Shown here in pieces: positions 11,440 through 20,702 of a stretch of 64,000 bases of DNA. Location: contig NZ_CP021434.1 in NCBI RefSeq assembly GCF_002162355.1, positions 5,076,001-5,140,000 of the forward strand, given 5' to 3'. Below the pieces are notes generated by a model. The model had not been told where the DNA came from and ran no database searches. It saw only the letters and a program-made list of their open reading frames with translations. This DNA comes from Tumebacillus avium (GTDB lineage Bacteria > Bacillota > Bacilli > Tumebacillales > Tumebacillaceae). The first letter of the stretch is position 1. Every line of letters begins with the position of its first letter. The translations under genes were made by a program, and so were the position numbers.

Positions 11440-14400
11440 TTACCCCCTGACCTTTTTCTTCGCTTCGAGCATCGCCCGTTTTTCTTCATCTGTCATGTTC
11501 ATCAGCTTTTTACGCACGCGGGCGATCGCTTCGGCCTGACCCGGTTTTTGCTCATATTCGGTGAGCAGTTCGGCGAGTCCGGCAATCGTCGTCACGGAGA
11601 ACAGCTTGGTGACCGGCACTTCGATCTGGAACGTCTCGCGGACGCGCCCGATCATCTGCATCGCATTGAGCGACTGGCCGCCGAGCTCAAAGAAGTTGCT
11701 TTGCACGCCCACTTTTGGCAGCGCCAAGATCTCGCGCCAGATGCCGGCCAGCAGGTCTTCCAGATCATTTCGCGGCTCCACATAGTCGCGCTCGTAAACC
11801 GCTTCGTCCACTTCCGGCCTCGGCAGGGCTTTTTTGTCGAGCTTGCCGTTTGGCGAGAGCGGGAATTCGTCGACGAACAGGTACGCAGTTGGGATCATCG
11901 CGTCCGGCAGACGCGTTTTCAAGAACTCGCGCAGTTCGTGGGAAGCGGTCACCTCGCCGATCAGATAGGCGACCAGGCGCTTCTGTCCTGGCGTATCTTC
12001 GCGGACGAGGACAGCCGCATGCTGGATCGACGGATGCTGCAAGAGCGCCGTTTCCACTTCGCCGGTCTCGATGCGCACACCGCTGATTTTGACTTGGTTG
12101 TCGACACGTCCCTGGTATTCCAGCGTGCCATCCGGAAGCCAGCGCACGATGTCGCCCGTCTTGTACAGACGGCCGCCGTCGGCGAGGAACGGATTGTGCT
12201 GAACAAAACGCTCTTCGTCCAACTCCGGGCGGTTCAAATACCCCCGTGTGACGCCGATGCCGCCGATGTGCAATTCGCCGTAGACGCCCACCGGCACCGG
12301 ATTGAGCTGCTTGTCGAGCACATAGACCTTGATGTTGGCGATCGGGCGGCCGATCGGAACAGCGAAACGGTCATCGCCCTGCTCAAAGATGTGGTCGGTG
12401 GAAAAGACGGACGTTTCGGCCGGGCCGTAGATGTTGATCAGGTTGGTGTGCGGCATCTTTTCCAGCACGCGGTTGCGCAGCGTCGGAGAGATCGCTTCGC
12501 CGCCGAGGAACAGGTGCTTCAGCGTCGTCACTTCTTCGATGCCCGGCGTTTCGATCAGCAGGTTCATCACCGACGGAATCATCGACGTCGCGGTGATCCT
12601 CTGCTGTTTCATTTCACGGATCAAATAGACCAGATCGTGGTGTACGCCGTCTGCCCCGATGACGATGGAAGCGCCTGCCAAGAACGGCGCGAAGTACTCC
12701 AGCACCGTGCCGTCAAAGCCGACCAGCGATTTAAAATACATGCGGTCGCTTGCCGTCAGACCTGTGCGTTCGATGAGATGAAGCATCGTGTTGACCACCG
12801 AGCGATGCTCGATCATCACGCCTTTCGGGCGGCCGGTGGAACCTGACGTGTACATCACATACGCCAAACTGGTCGCTTCCGCCAGGCACGGCGGCTTCTC
12901 AGCGCTGGCTTGGGCGATCACCGCCCAGTCGCGGTCGACCGCAATCTCTTCCGCCCCGTGCTTCGGCAAGCGACCAAGCATCGACTCTTGCGTCAGCACC
13001 AGCGACATCGAGGCATCATCGAGCATTTTATCGAGGCGCTCCTGCGGGTAGCTCGACTCAAGCAGAACTTGCGTGCCGCCCGCTTTCAGAATGCCGAACA
13101 TCGAGACGATCATTTCGATGGAGCGGCCCATGTAGATGCCGACCAGCGACTCATGCCCGACGCCGCGCGCTTGCAGGAAGTTGGCGAGGCGGTTGGCGCG
13201 CTCGTCCACTTCCTTGTAGGTCAAGGTCAGCTCGCCGGAGATCAGTGCCGGCGCATCAGGCGTTTTCGCCACCTGCGCTTCGAACAGCTCATGCAACACA
13301 GGACGCTCTGGACGCGGGCGTTCCGTGTTGTTCCACTCGACGAGGATCTGCTGCTCCTCTTCCGGGCTGAAAAGCGGCATCTCGGCCACTTTCAGCTCCG
13401 GATTCTCGACCACCGCTGCGATCAGGTGCATCCAGTGGCGGTTGATCTGCTCAATCGTCTCTTTGCGGAACATCGCCGGCGCATACTCGAAGAATCCGGT
13501 GATGCCTTCTTCAACTTCCATCAGGCCGATCGTCAGGTCGTATTTTGCCGTCTCCGCATCGGTCAGCTCGTATTTCAGCTCCAGATGCGGGAGTTCTAAT
13601 TTGTCTTCCATCACATCGACGTAGACAAAGCTCGCTTGGAAGACCGGGTTGCGGGAACCGTCACGCGGCGGTTTCAATTCGTCAAGCAGCAGGCCAAACG
13701 GGATGTCGTTGTTCGCATACGCTTCCAGCGACACGTCTTTGACGCGGCGGAGCAGTTCGATGAACGTCATCTGCGGATCAACTTGTGCACGCAAAACGAC
13801 AGAAGTCAGGAAATAGCCGATCACGCCTTCCATCTCGCTGCGGTTGCGGTTGGCAAACGGTGTGCCGACCAACAGGTCTTCCTGTCCGGTGTAGCGGTAC
13901 AACAGCGCATAGTAGACCGCAAGCAGCGTCATGAACGCAGACGCTCCTTCTTTTTTCCCGATCTCTTTCAAACGGTTCGCCGTTTCCATCGGGATGTCGA
14001 GGAACACGCGCGCCCCTTTGAAATCCTGAATCGCCGGACGCGGATAGTCGGTCGGAATGTTCAGGACAAAATCAGAGCCGTCGAGCGTCTTTTTCCAGTA
14101 GTTGATCAGGTTGTCTTTCACGTCGCCGGTCAGGTACTTGCGCTGCCACTCCGAGAAGTCGGCGTAGGAGATCTGCGGCTCCGGAAGCAGGGACGGCTGG
14201 TTGTTCAGGAACGCCTTGTAGTGCGCCATCATCTCATGGAAGAAGATCGAGAAGGTCACGCGGTCGGTGACGATGTGATGCACGGTCAGCACAAACAGCC
14301 ACTCGTCTTCATGCTTGCGGATCAGGTTGGTGCGCACCAAAGGCGGCACTTCCAGATCAAACGGGATCTGGATCACTTCCGACATCGCGTGTTTCGCCGC

Positions 14401-14823
14401 CTCTTCGCGCTCTTCGCGGGGCAGGTGTGTCAGGTCGAGCAGCTCCATCGGCACAAACAGCTCATCGTGCACGAGCTGCATCGGCTGGCCGTTGATCATC
14501 TCAAACGTGGTGCGCCACGCTTCATGGCGGCGGACGATCTCATTGAAACTCTGTTCAAAGACGGGCGCGTTCAGCGTCCCTTTCATATTGATCGCGCCAT
14601 ACACGTTGTAGGTCGGCTCGTCAGGGTTCATCATGTGGAAGAACCAGAGGCGCTCCTGGTCGATCGCCAGCGGGCTCGGGTTCTTGTGGCCGCGATTGGG
14701 AATGCGGTCTTTTTTCAGCATCAGTTTTTCGGCGGCCAGGTTTTTCGCCTTGGCGCGTTTTTCAAAGATGGCACGCTGCTCCGGGGTGAGCGCTGCCAGA
14801 CGGTCGGACAGATTGTTTTTCAT
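11440..14823 (-). CDS. NRPS, single module C-A-PCP following the PKS/LLM pair
   Basis: 1127 residues. The N-terminal head (LSDRLAALTPEQRAIFEKR) is shared with the LLM encoded just upstream. The C domain has HHIVTDR near 185: Arg replaces the Gly of HHxxxDG and is followed by VTFSIFF; the same variant occurs at the equivalent place in operon 2. A domain with SGSTGRPKG near 661; pocket read as D-G-L-S-F-G-I-V-F, unassigned. PCP with LGGQSLNAM near 1048. Basic tail (EAKKKVRG). This module should accept the PKS-extended chain from the ACP of the 16090-20697 protein and pass it to the last module. Confidence 0.92.
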   Translation of the reverse strand: MKNNLSDRLAALTPEQRAIFEKRAKAKNLAAEKLMLKKDRIPNRGHKNPSPLAIDQERLWFFHMMNPDEPTYNVYGAINMKGTLNAPVFEQSFNEIVRRHEAWRTTFEMINGQPMQLVHDELFVPMELLDLTHLPREEREEAAKHAMSEVIQIPFDLEVPPLVRTNLIRKHEDEWLFVLTVHHIVTDRVTFSIFFHEMMAHYKAFLNNQPSLLPEPQISYADFSEWQRKYLTGDVKDNLINYWKKTLDGSDFVLNIPTDYPRPAIQDFKGARVFLDIPMETANRLKEIGKKEGASAFMTLLAVYYALLYRYTGQEDLLVGTPFANRNRSEMEGVIGYFLTSVVLRAQVDPQMTFIELLRRVKDVSLEAYANNDIPFGLLLDELKPPRDGSRNPVFQASFVYVDVMEDKLELPHLELKYELTDAETAKYDLTIGLMEVEEGITGFFEYAPAMFRKETIEQINRHWMHLIAAVVENPELKVAEMPLFSPEEEQQILVEWNNTERPRPERPVLHELFEAQVAKTPDAPALISGELTLTYKEVDERANRLANFLQARGVGHESLVGIYMGRSIEMIVSMFGILKAGGTQVLLESSYPQERLDKMLDDASMSLVLTQESMLGRLPKHGAEEIAVDRDWAVIAQASAEKPPCLAEATSLAYVMYTSGSTGRPKGVMIEHRSVVNTMLHLIERTGLTASDRMYFKSLVGFDGTVLEYFAPFLAGASIVIGADGVHHDLVYLIREMKQQRITATSMIPSVMNLLIETPGIEEVTTLKHLFLGGEAISPTLRNRVLEKMPHTNLINIYGPAETSVFSTDHIFEQGDDRFAVPIGRPIANIKVYVLDKQLNPVPVGVYGELHIGGIGVTRGYLNRPELDEERFVQHNPFLADGGRLYKTGDIVRWLPDGTLEYQGRVDNQVKISGVRIETGEVETALLQHPSIQHAAVLVREDTPGQKRLVAYLIGEVTASHELREFLKTRLPDAMIPTAYLFVDEFPLSPNGKLDKKALPRPEVDEAVYERDYVEPRNDLEDLLAGIWREILALPKVGVQSNFFELGGQSLNAMQMIGRVRETFQIEVPVTKLFSVTTIAGLAELLTEYEQKPGQAEAIARVRKKLMNMTDEEKRAMLEAKKKVRG

Positions 14824-14845
14824 CGGGTATGACCTCCTCCAAGCC

Positions 14846-16093
14846 CTACAGCGTGTATTTGGCTTTCAACTTGCCCAAGTAGTTCATCGAGCTCATCACA
14901 TCGTCCACCGAAATGCCGAAGTCGACCAGGCAGGCCACTTCGGTGACGCCGATGTCGATCAGGTCTTCGATCAGGCCCGAGCATTTGTCCACGGTGCCGA
15001 ACAGGGAGCTTTCCGTAAAATATTTATCAAAGGCGTAGGACACGATCGCATCCTGGTCCGCTTCGGAAAAATCTTCATAGTTGCCCATCACGTTTTTCTG
15101 CTGCTTAATGAACGTTTTCAGATAGTCTTTCAGCGGGCCGCGCACTTTGTTTTTGATCTCGTCGTTCGTTTCGCCGACACAGGTGTGCACCATGACGGTG
15201 ACTTTGCCCGCTTCGGGGTCGTAGCCGTGCTGGGCCAAGGTCTCGCGGTAGAGCTTGATCTTTTCTTCAAACTCGTCGAGCGTCTGGTTGGTCAGCCCGG
15301 TCAGGATGTGCGAGCCAGTCTCGGCCGCTTTGATATAAGTCTCGGGGGAGCCGTTGGTGGCGACCCAGACTTCCAGTTCGTTTTGCAGCGGGCGGGGCAG
15401 CACTTTCACCGGCTGCTCCTGCCCGTCGATGCCGGTCATCATCACCGTTTCACCGGCCCAGAGCTGTTTGATGATGTTGATGTTGTCGATCATGATCTCT
15501 TTGCGCTGGTTGTAGTAGTCGCGCGTCGGCACCGGCGCGATCAAAAAGTCGGACGGGTGCCAGCCCGAAGCAAAGGAGACGGCGGTGCGTCCGCCGGACA
15601 GGTTGTCGACGACCGCCCACTCTTCGACAAAGCGGATCGGGTGGTGCAGCGGCAGTGCGACAGAGCCGGCGCGGATCTGGATGTTTTCGGTGATCATCGC
15701 CAGCGCTGCCGAGAGCACCGACGGGTTGGGATACAGCCCGCCAAAGTCTTCAAAATGGCGCTCCGGCGTCCAGACGGCGGAGAATCCATGCTGGTCGGCG
15801 TATTTGACCGAGTCGAGCAGCATGCGGTATTTGTCCGGCTCTTCGGTCGACCCGTCGCCGGAGAAGAAGAAGATCGAGAAGTCCATGCCTTTGTCGGTCA
15901 GGCGCGGACGCTGTTTTTTAGAGACGGCCGTCTGGCCGCCTCCCATCGCCGCCAGCATGCTTTCCGGCATGGCGGTCGGTTCTTGGGAAGCGGTGACGAC
16001 GGCGGTGTTCAGGCCTTTTGCTTTCATGCGCTTCTCGAGGACGGCGCGCTGCTCAGGCGTGAGATTTTTCAAACGGTCATTCAAGGAGCTCAT
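14846..16093 (-). CDS. LLM-class (MupA/Atu3671-type) flavin monooxygenase, trans-acting
   Basis: A 415-residue luciferase-like monooxygenase of the secondary-metabolism type (TIGR04020-like). Visible signatures: FSGDGSTEEPDKYR, WTPERHFEDFGGLYPNPS, PLHHPIRFVEEWAVVDNLSGGR and SGWHPSDF. Such enzymes use reduced FMN and oxygen to oxidise carrier-bound chains. It is free-standing; in many megasynthases this domain is embedded. The first 30 residues (LNDRLKNLTPEQRAVLEKR) are not part of the oxygenase fold and match the head of the downstream NRPS. The start overlaps the PKS stop (ATGA), so the two are made together, which points to the PKS ACP-bound chain as substrate. Confidence 0.9.
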   Translation of the reverse strand: MSSLNDRLKNLTPEQRAVLEKRMKAKGLNTAVVTASQEPTAMPESMLAAMGGGQTAVSKKQRPRLTDKGMDFSIFFFSGDGSTEEPDKYRMLLDSVKYADQHGFSAVWTPERHFEDFGGLYPNPSVLSAALAMITENIQIRAGSVALPLHHPIRFVEEWAVVDNLSGGRTAVSFASGWHPSDFLIAPVPTRDYYNQRKEIMIDNINIIKQLWAGETVMMTGIDGQEQPVKVLPRPLQNELEVWVATNGSPETYIKAAETGSHILTGLTNQTLDEFEEKIKLYRETLAQHGYDPEAGKVTVMVHTCVGETNDEIKNKVRGPLKDYLKTFIKQQKNVMGNYEDFSEADQDAIVSYAFDKYFTESSLFGTVDKCSGLIEDLIDIGVTEVACLVDFGISVDDVMSSMNYLGKLKAKYTL

Positions 16094-19000
16094 TCGATGC
16101 CCTCCCCGGCCAAAAGTTCTGCTTCGATGTCATCTTCAGTCAGGCCTTCGATTTCGGCGAGCAAGGCTTCCAGTTCGTCGAGCTCTTCCGGCTTGAGCTG
16201 GTGGTCGGCGATGTATTGGGACAGCTCGGCGACGCTGGCCGATTCGAACAAAGCGCTCATCGGCAGGTCGATCTCAAACGTGTTGCGGATGCGCGTCACA
16301 AGCTGTACGCCAAGCAGCGAGTTGCCGCCGAGGTCGAAGAAGTTGTCGTGGATCGAGACTTGGTCGACACCAAACAGGTCTTGCCAGATCACGGCGACCT
16401 GCTCCTCCACGTCGTTGCGCGGCGCGATGTACGGGCGGTTGGCGTCGACGGTGCGGTTGCCTTTCAGGCTGTCGAAGTAGGTGGAGGCGTTCATGCCGTT
16501 GGTGTCGTCGATCACCGTTTGCAGGTCTTGGGTGGAGACGATGACATGGGTCAGCTCGCTCGCCAAAATGCGGGTGAATGCGTCCATGCCGTCTGCTGCG
16601 GAGATGCCGAACTGCTTTTGCATCTGCTGCAGCTGCGCGACCATCTCCGGCAGGATCGGCTGGCCTTGGAGCAGGTTGTCAAATTGCCACATGCCCCAGT
16701 CGATCGACAAGGTGTGCGTGCCGGTCGCTGTGCTGTGTGCGCGGGCGAACGTGTCGAGGAACGTGTTGGCCGCCGTGTTGTCGACTTGGCCAAATCCGCC
16801 GGTCACCGACAGCATGCGCGAGAAGAGGGCGAAGAAGTCGAGCTCCATCTCGCCGGTCGCCTCAGCGAGCGCCAGGGTGCCTTTTACTTTTGGAGCGAAC
16901 ACCGTCTCCATCGCTTCCGGCGTCTTGAGCTGGATCAGCCCCGAGCCCATCAGCTCTTCCGTGTGGAACACGCCATGCACGGTGCCAAATCGCTCCTGTG
17001 CATCGGCGAGCGCCGCCTGCAGGGCAGAGGCGTCGGTGATGTCAACGCTGTGGTAGATCAGTTCGGTTGCTTTGCCAAGTTCGAGCAAGCGGTTGATGGA
17101 AGCGGTTTGATCAGAGCTGTCGCTCGGATTATTGGCGCTATTCGATGCCGTGATGTACTCATGCCAGGTATCGCTGGCCGGGAAGTCGCTGCGGCCAATC
17201 AGAACGAGTTTTGCAGCGTGTTCCTTTGCGAGGTGTTCTGCAACGTGCAAGCCGATCTCGCCCGTTGCTCCGGTGATGACGTAGACGCCGTTTTGACGGA
17301 GGGTAGCTGCCGATGCTTCTACTTCCGAGAGCTTCACGTCATCGAAGCCTTGTACGAAGCGGTGTGTGCCGCGATAGGCGACAAGCGCTTGGTCGGACGG
17401 AGCTTGGTTCAGCTCAGCGACCAGACGGTCGGTCAGCTTGCCTGCTTTGTTCAGTTCGATGTCGATTGCACGCGCCGAAATGTTTGCGAACTCCTGCGGG
17501 ATGACTTTTACAGCGCCAAGCACTGTCGCGCGCACCGGAGACAAGATCGGCTCGCCGATCACTTCCTGCAGGGAGTTGGTGATCACGGTCACTTGGAACG
17601 ACTCGGTGCGGTTGTGCTCGCCGAGGGCCTGCACGAAGTTGATCATTGCGTAGAAGCCGCGCTCCTGCGCCGTCGCATAGCTTTGCTCCTCAGCGGTCAG
17701 CGACCAGAGATGCACGATGCGCGTCGGCACTTGCTCCGCCTCGACCAGCTCTTTCAGCAGTTGGCTGTACTCGCCGCGCTCCGCCGGGTTCAGCGTGTAT
17801 TCCCCTTCGCCCGCTTGGGCAAACGCATCCCCGATGCGGACAGCGGTCACGTCATGACCTTGCTGCTTCAGACGCTCAGCCAGCGCTGCGCCAACACCCG
17901 TTTCGTCCTGCAGGAGCAGGAAGCGGGCCTTCTCCCCAGGCTTGGCTTGCAAAGGCGCGGTGCCTTGCCACGCCGGGATGTGGAACCAGTCGGCGAGGTT
18001 CGCCAAACGTCCGACCGGGCGCGGTGCTTGGAAGGCATTTTTGTTGAATTCCACGAAATAGCGCTGCTTCTCAAACGGATAGGTCGGCAGATGCAGACGA
18101 CGGCGGGACGCACCAGCATACAGCGACGCCAGATCAACTTCCACACCGTGCAGCCACAGCTGCCCAAGCGCGGTCAGGAAGAAGGCGTCATCCGCCTGCG
18201 CTTCGTCGCGATGGCGCGTCGAGGACAAGACGACCGCCGCTGCGTCGGTGCCTTGCAGCGACTGCTTAACTACAGTGCCAAGCGAGCGCCCCGGACCCAC
18301 TTCCAGCAAAATGCGGCCCGGCTGCTCCACCAGTGCTGCCACGTTGTCGCCAAAGCGGACCGCCTGGCGCAGATGGCGCACGTAGTAGCCCGGGTCGGTC
18401 GCCTCTTCCGCTGTGATCCACGTCCCGGACACATTGGAGAGATAAGGCAGGACCGGCGCGTGCAGCTCCACTTTTGCCACTTCCGCCGCGTATTGCTCCA
18501 GGATCGGCTCCATCATCGCCGAGTGGAACGCATGCGACGTGTCGAGGCGTTTGAAGTGCAGCTCTTTCTGCCCCAACTCCCCTTCCAACTGCTCGATCGC
18601 CGCAGTTGGTCCGGCCACAACGGTCGCTTTCGGGCCGTTCACGCCCGCGATGGAAAGTTCGGACGGGAGCATCGCCGCCACGTCCGCTTCCGGGAGCGGA
18701 ATCGCCAGCATCGAGCCCGGCTCCATCGCTTGCATCAGGCGTCCGCGCGCGGCGACAAGCGGCAGCGCTTCGTCCACGCTCATCACACCGGCCAGCGTCG
18801 CAGCCACATATTCGCCGATCGAATGCCCGATCATCGCTTCCGGCTGCACACCTCGCGACAGCCACAATTGCGCCAGCGCGTATTCAAAAACAAACAGGGA
18901 CGGCTGCGTGTATTGCGTCTGGTTTAGCAGCGCCTGCGCTTCTTCTTCATTGCCTTCAGCCGGGAAGAACAAGTCGCGCAGATCGAGGCCGAGGTGCGGT

Positions 19001-20697
19001 TTTAACAGCTGAGCCGCGCGGTCGATCTCTTCCTTAAAGACTGCTTCCGTCTCATACAGCCCGCGGCCCATGTTCGCGTACTGCGAGCCTTGCCCGGAGA
19101 ACAGGAACGCCACCGACGGCGTGTGATTGGTGGTCAGGCTGTTGCTCTGTACCTGCTTCGGATCGAGTTCACGCAGCGCTTTGACCGCCTGTTCCGAGTC
19201 GGTCGCCACCACGATGCGGCGGTGATTATAGGCAGCGCGGCCCGTCTGCAGCGTGTAGGCCACGTCCGACAGGTTCAGTTCCGCATTCGCTTCCAAATGC
19301 TGAGCCAGATTGTCAGTCAGCGATTCGAGAGCTGTTGATGTTTTCGCCGACAGCACCAGCAGATTGCGGTCGTTCGCTTTCGCCGACGCTTCCGTCGCCG
19401 GAGCTTCTTCCAGAATCACATGGGCGTTTGTGCCGCCGATGCCAAACGAAGAGACGCCCGCACGGCGCGGGGTGTCACCCGGCACGTTCCAGTCGCGCAG
19501 CTCGGCGTTGACATAGAACGGGGAGTTGGCAAAGTCGATTTTCGGGTTCGGATTTTCAAAATGCAGGCTTGGCGGCAGTTGCTTGTGCTGCAAAGACAAC
19601 ACCGTTTTGATCAGACCGGTCACGCCTGCCGCCGCATCGAGATGCCCGACATTCGTTTTGACCGAACCAAGCGCGCAGTAGCCCTTTTCCTCCGTGCTCA
19701 TGCGGAAGGCTTGGGTCAGCGCGGAGACCTCAATCGGGTCGCCAAGCGCTGTGCCGGTGCCGTGCGCTTCGATATAGGTGATCGTCGCCGGGTCGATGTC
19801 GGCGATCGCAATTGCCTGGGAAATGACCGCTTCCTGGCGGTCGACGCTCGGTGCGGTGTAGCCGACTTTGTTCGAGCCGTCGTTGTTGATCGCCGACGCG
19901 CGGATCACGGCGTAGATTTCGTCGCCGTCTTCGATCGCATCTTCCAATCGCTTCAGGAGCACCACACCGCCGCCGTTGCCGACGACCATGCCGGCCGAGT
20001 TTTCATCAAAAGCACGGCAATGGCCGTCCGGGGAGAAGATGCCCCCTTCCTGCCACAGGTAGCCCGCCTTTTGCGGGAATTTAACCGCCACGCCGCCCGC
20101 GAGCGCCATGTCCGATTCGTAGGTCAGCAGGCTCTGGCAAGCCATATGCACCGCCACCAACGAGGTCGAGCAGGCCGTCTGCACGGTCACCGCCGGGCCT
20201 TGCAAGTTCAGCTTGTACGAGATGCGCGTCGCCAGGAAGTCATGGTCGTTGCCGATGCCCGCCTGGTAGGAGCCGACCGCATTGACGATCTCCGGATTCG
20301 ACATCAGGTTCTGCATGTAGGTGTTGCGGCCCACGCCGCCAAACACGGCGATGCGCCCGTCATACGAACGGCCGTCATAGCCGCTGTCTTCCAGCGCTTC
20401 ATAAGCGCATTCGAGGAAAATGCGGTGCTGCGGGTCGGTCGTCTCCGCTTCCCGTTTGATCATGTCAAAAAACGCCGCGTCAAACTCCTCTGCACCTTGG
20501 AGCGGTGCGCCGGCCTGCACATAGTTGGGATCTTCGCGGTTGATGTTCCCTGCTTCCACTTCGTCATCGGAAAGGGGGCGGATCGATTCCACCCCGTTTT
20601 TCAAGTTCTCCCAAAATTCACGGGTGTTGTTCGCGCCCGGAAAACGGCCGGACATCCCGATAATGGCAATCCCTTGCAAATCCAACATCTCACTCAT
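16090..20697 (-). CDS. Type I PKS, KS-AT-KR-ACP, KR probably inactive
   Basis: 1535 residues. KS with Cys in TACSTS near 174, EAHGTGT and NVGHLDAAAG intact. AT with GHSIGEY near 624 and HAFHS near 724, the malonyl-CoA signature. KR region about 880-1360: the Rossmann motif TGATGEIG is present, but where active KRs have Ser and Tyr this one has Arg1294 (FSRMLSV) and Asn1307 (GQVDNTAAN). ACP with LGGNSLLG near 1457. No DH, ER or MT. It should add a C2 unit and leave a beta-keto group. The acidic C-terminal tail (ELEALLAEIEGLTEDDIEAE) fits a docking role for the LxPEQR heads of the LLM and next NRPS. Start has GGAGGAAG upstream. Confidence 0.94.
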   Translation of the reverse strand: MSEMLDLQGIAIIGMSGRFPGANNTREFWENLKNGVESIRPLSDDEVEAGNINREDPNYVQAGAPLQGAEEFDAAFFDMIKREAETTDPQHRIFLECAYEALEDSGYDGRSYDGRIAVFGGVGRNTYMQNLMSNPEIVNAVGSYQAGIGNDHDFLATRISYKLNLQGPAVTVQTACSTSLVAVHMACQSLLTYESDMALAGGVAVKFPQKAGYLWQEGGIFSPDGHCRAFDENSAGMVVGNGGGVVLLKRLEDAIEDGDEIYAVIRASAINNDGSNKVGYTAPSVDRQEAVISQAIAIADIDPATITYIEAHGTGTALGDPIEVSALTQAFRMSTEEKGYCALGSVKTNVGHLDAAAGVTGLIKTVLSLQHKQLPPSLHFENPNPKIDFANSPFYVNAELRDWNVPGDTPRRAGVSSFGIGGTNAHVILEEAPATEASAKANDRNLLVLSAKTSTALESLTDNLAQHLEANAELNLSDVAYTLQTGRAAYNHRRIVVATDSEQAVKALRELDPKQVQSNSLTTNHTPSVAFLFSGQGSQYANMGRGLYETEAVFKEEIDRAAQLLKPHLGLDLRDLFFPAEGNEEEAQALLNQTQYTQPSLFVFEYALAQLWLSRGVQPEAMIGHSIGEYVAATLAGVMSVDEALPLVAARGRLMQAMEPGSMLAIPLPEADVAAMLPSELSIAGVNGPKATVVAGPTAAIEQLEGELGQKELHFKRLDTSHAFHSAMMEPILEQYAAEVAKVELHAPVLPYLSNVSGTWITAEEATDPGYYVRHLRQAVRFGDNVAALVEQPGRILLEVGPGRSLGTVVKQSLQGTDAAAVVLSSTRHRDEAQADDAFFLTALGQLWLHGVEVDLASLYAGASRRRLHLPTYPFEKQRYFVEFNKNAFQAPRPVGRLANLADWFHIPAWQGTAPLQAKPGEKARFLLLQDETGVGAALAERLKQQGHDVTAVRIGDAFAQAGEGEYTLNPAERGEYSQLLKELVEAEQVPTRIVHLWSLTAEEQSYATAQERGFYAMINFVQALGEHNRTESFQVTVITNSLQEVIGEPILSPVRATVLGAVKVIPQEFANISARAIDIELNKAGKLTDRLVAELNQAPSDQALVAYRGTHRFVQGFDDVKLSEVEASAATLRQNGVYVITGATGEIGLHVAEHLAKEHAAKLVLIGRSDFPASDTWHEYITASNSANNPSDSSDQTASINRLLELGKATELIYHSVDITDASALQAALADAQERFGTVHGVFHTEELMGSGLIQLKTPEAMETVFAPKVKGTLALAEATGEMELDFFALFSRMLSVTGGFGQVDNTAANTFLDTFARAHSTATGTHTLSIDWGMWQFDNLLQGQPILPEMVAQLQQMQKQFGISAADGMDAFTRILASELTHVIVSTQDLQTVIDDTNGMNASTYFDSLKGNRTVDANRPYIAPRNDVEEQVAVIWQDLFGVDQVSIHDNFFDLGGNSLLGVQLVTRIRNTFEIDLPMSALFESASVAELSQYIADHQLKPEELDELEALLAEIEGLTEDDIEAELLAGEGIE

Positions 20698-20702
20698 CTC
20701 TT

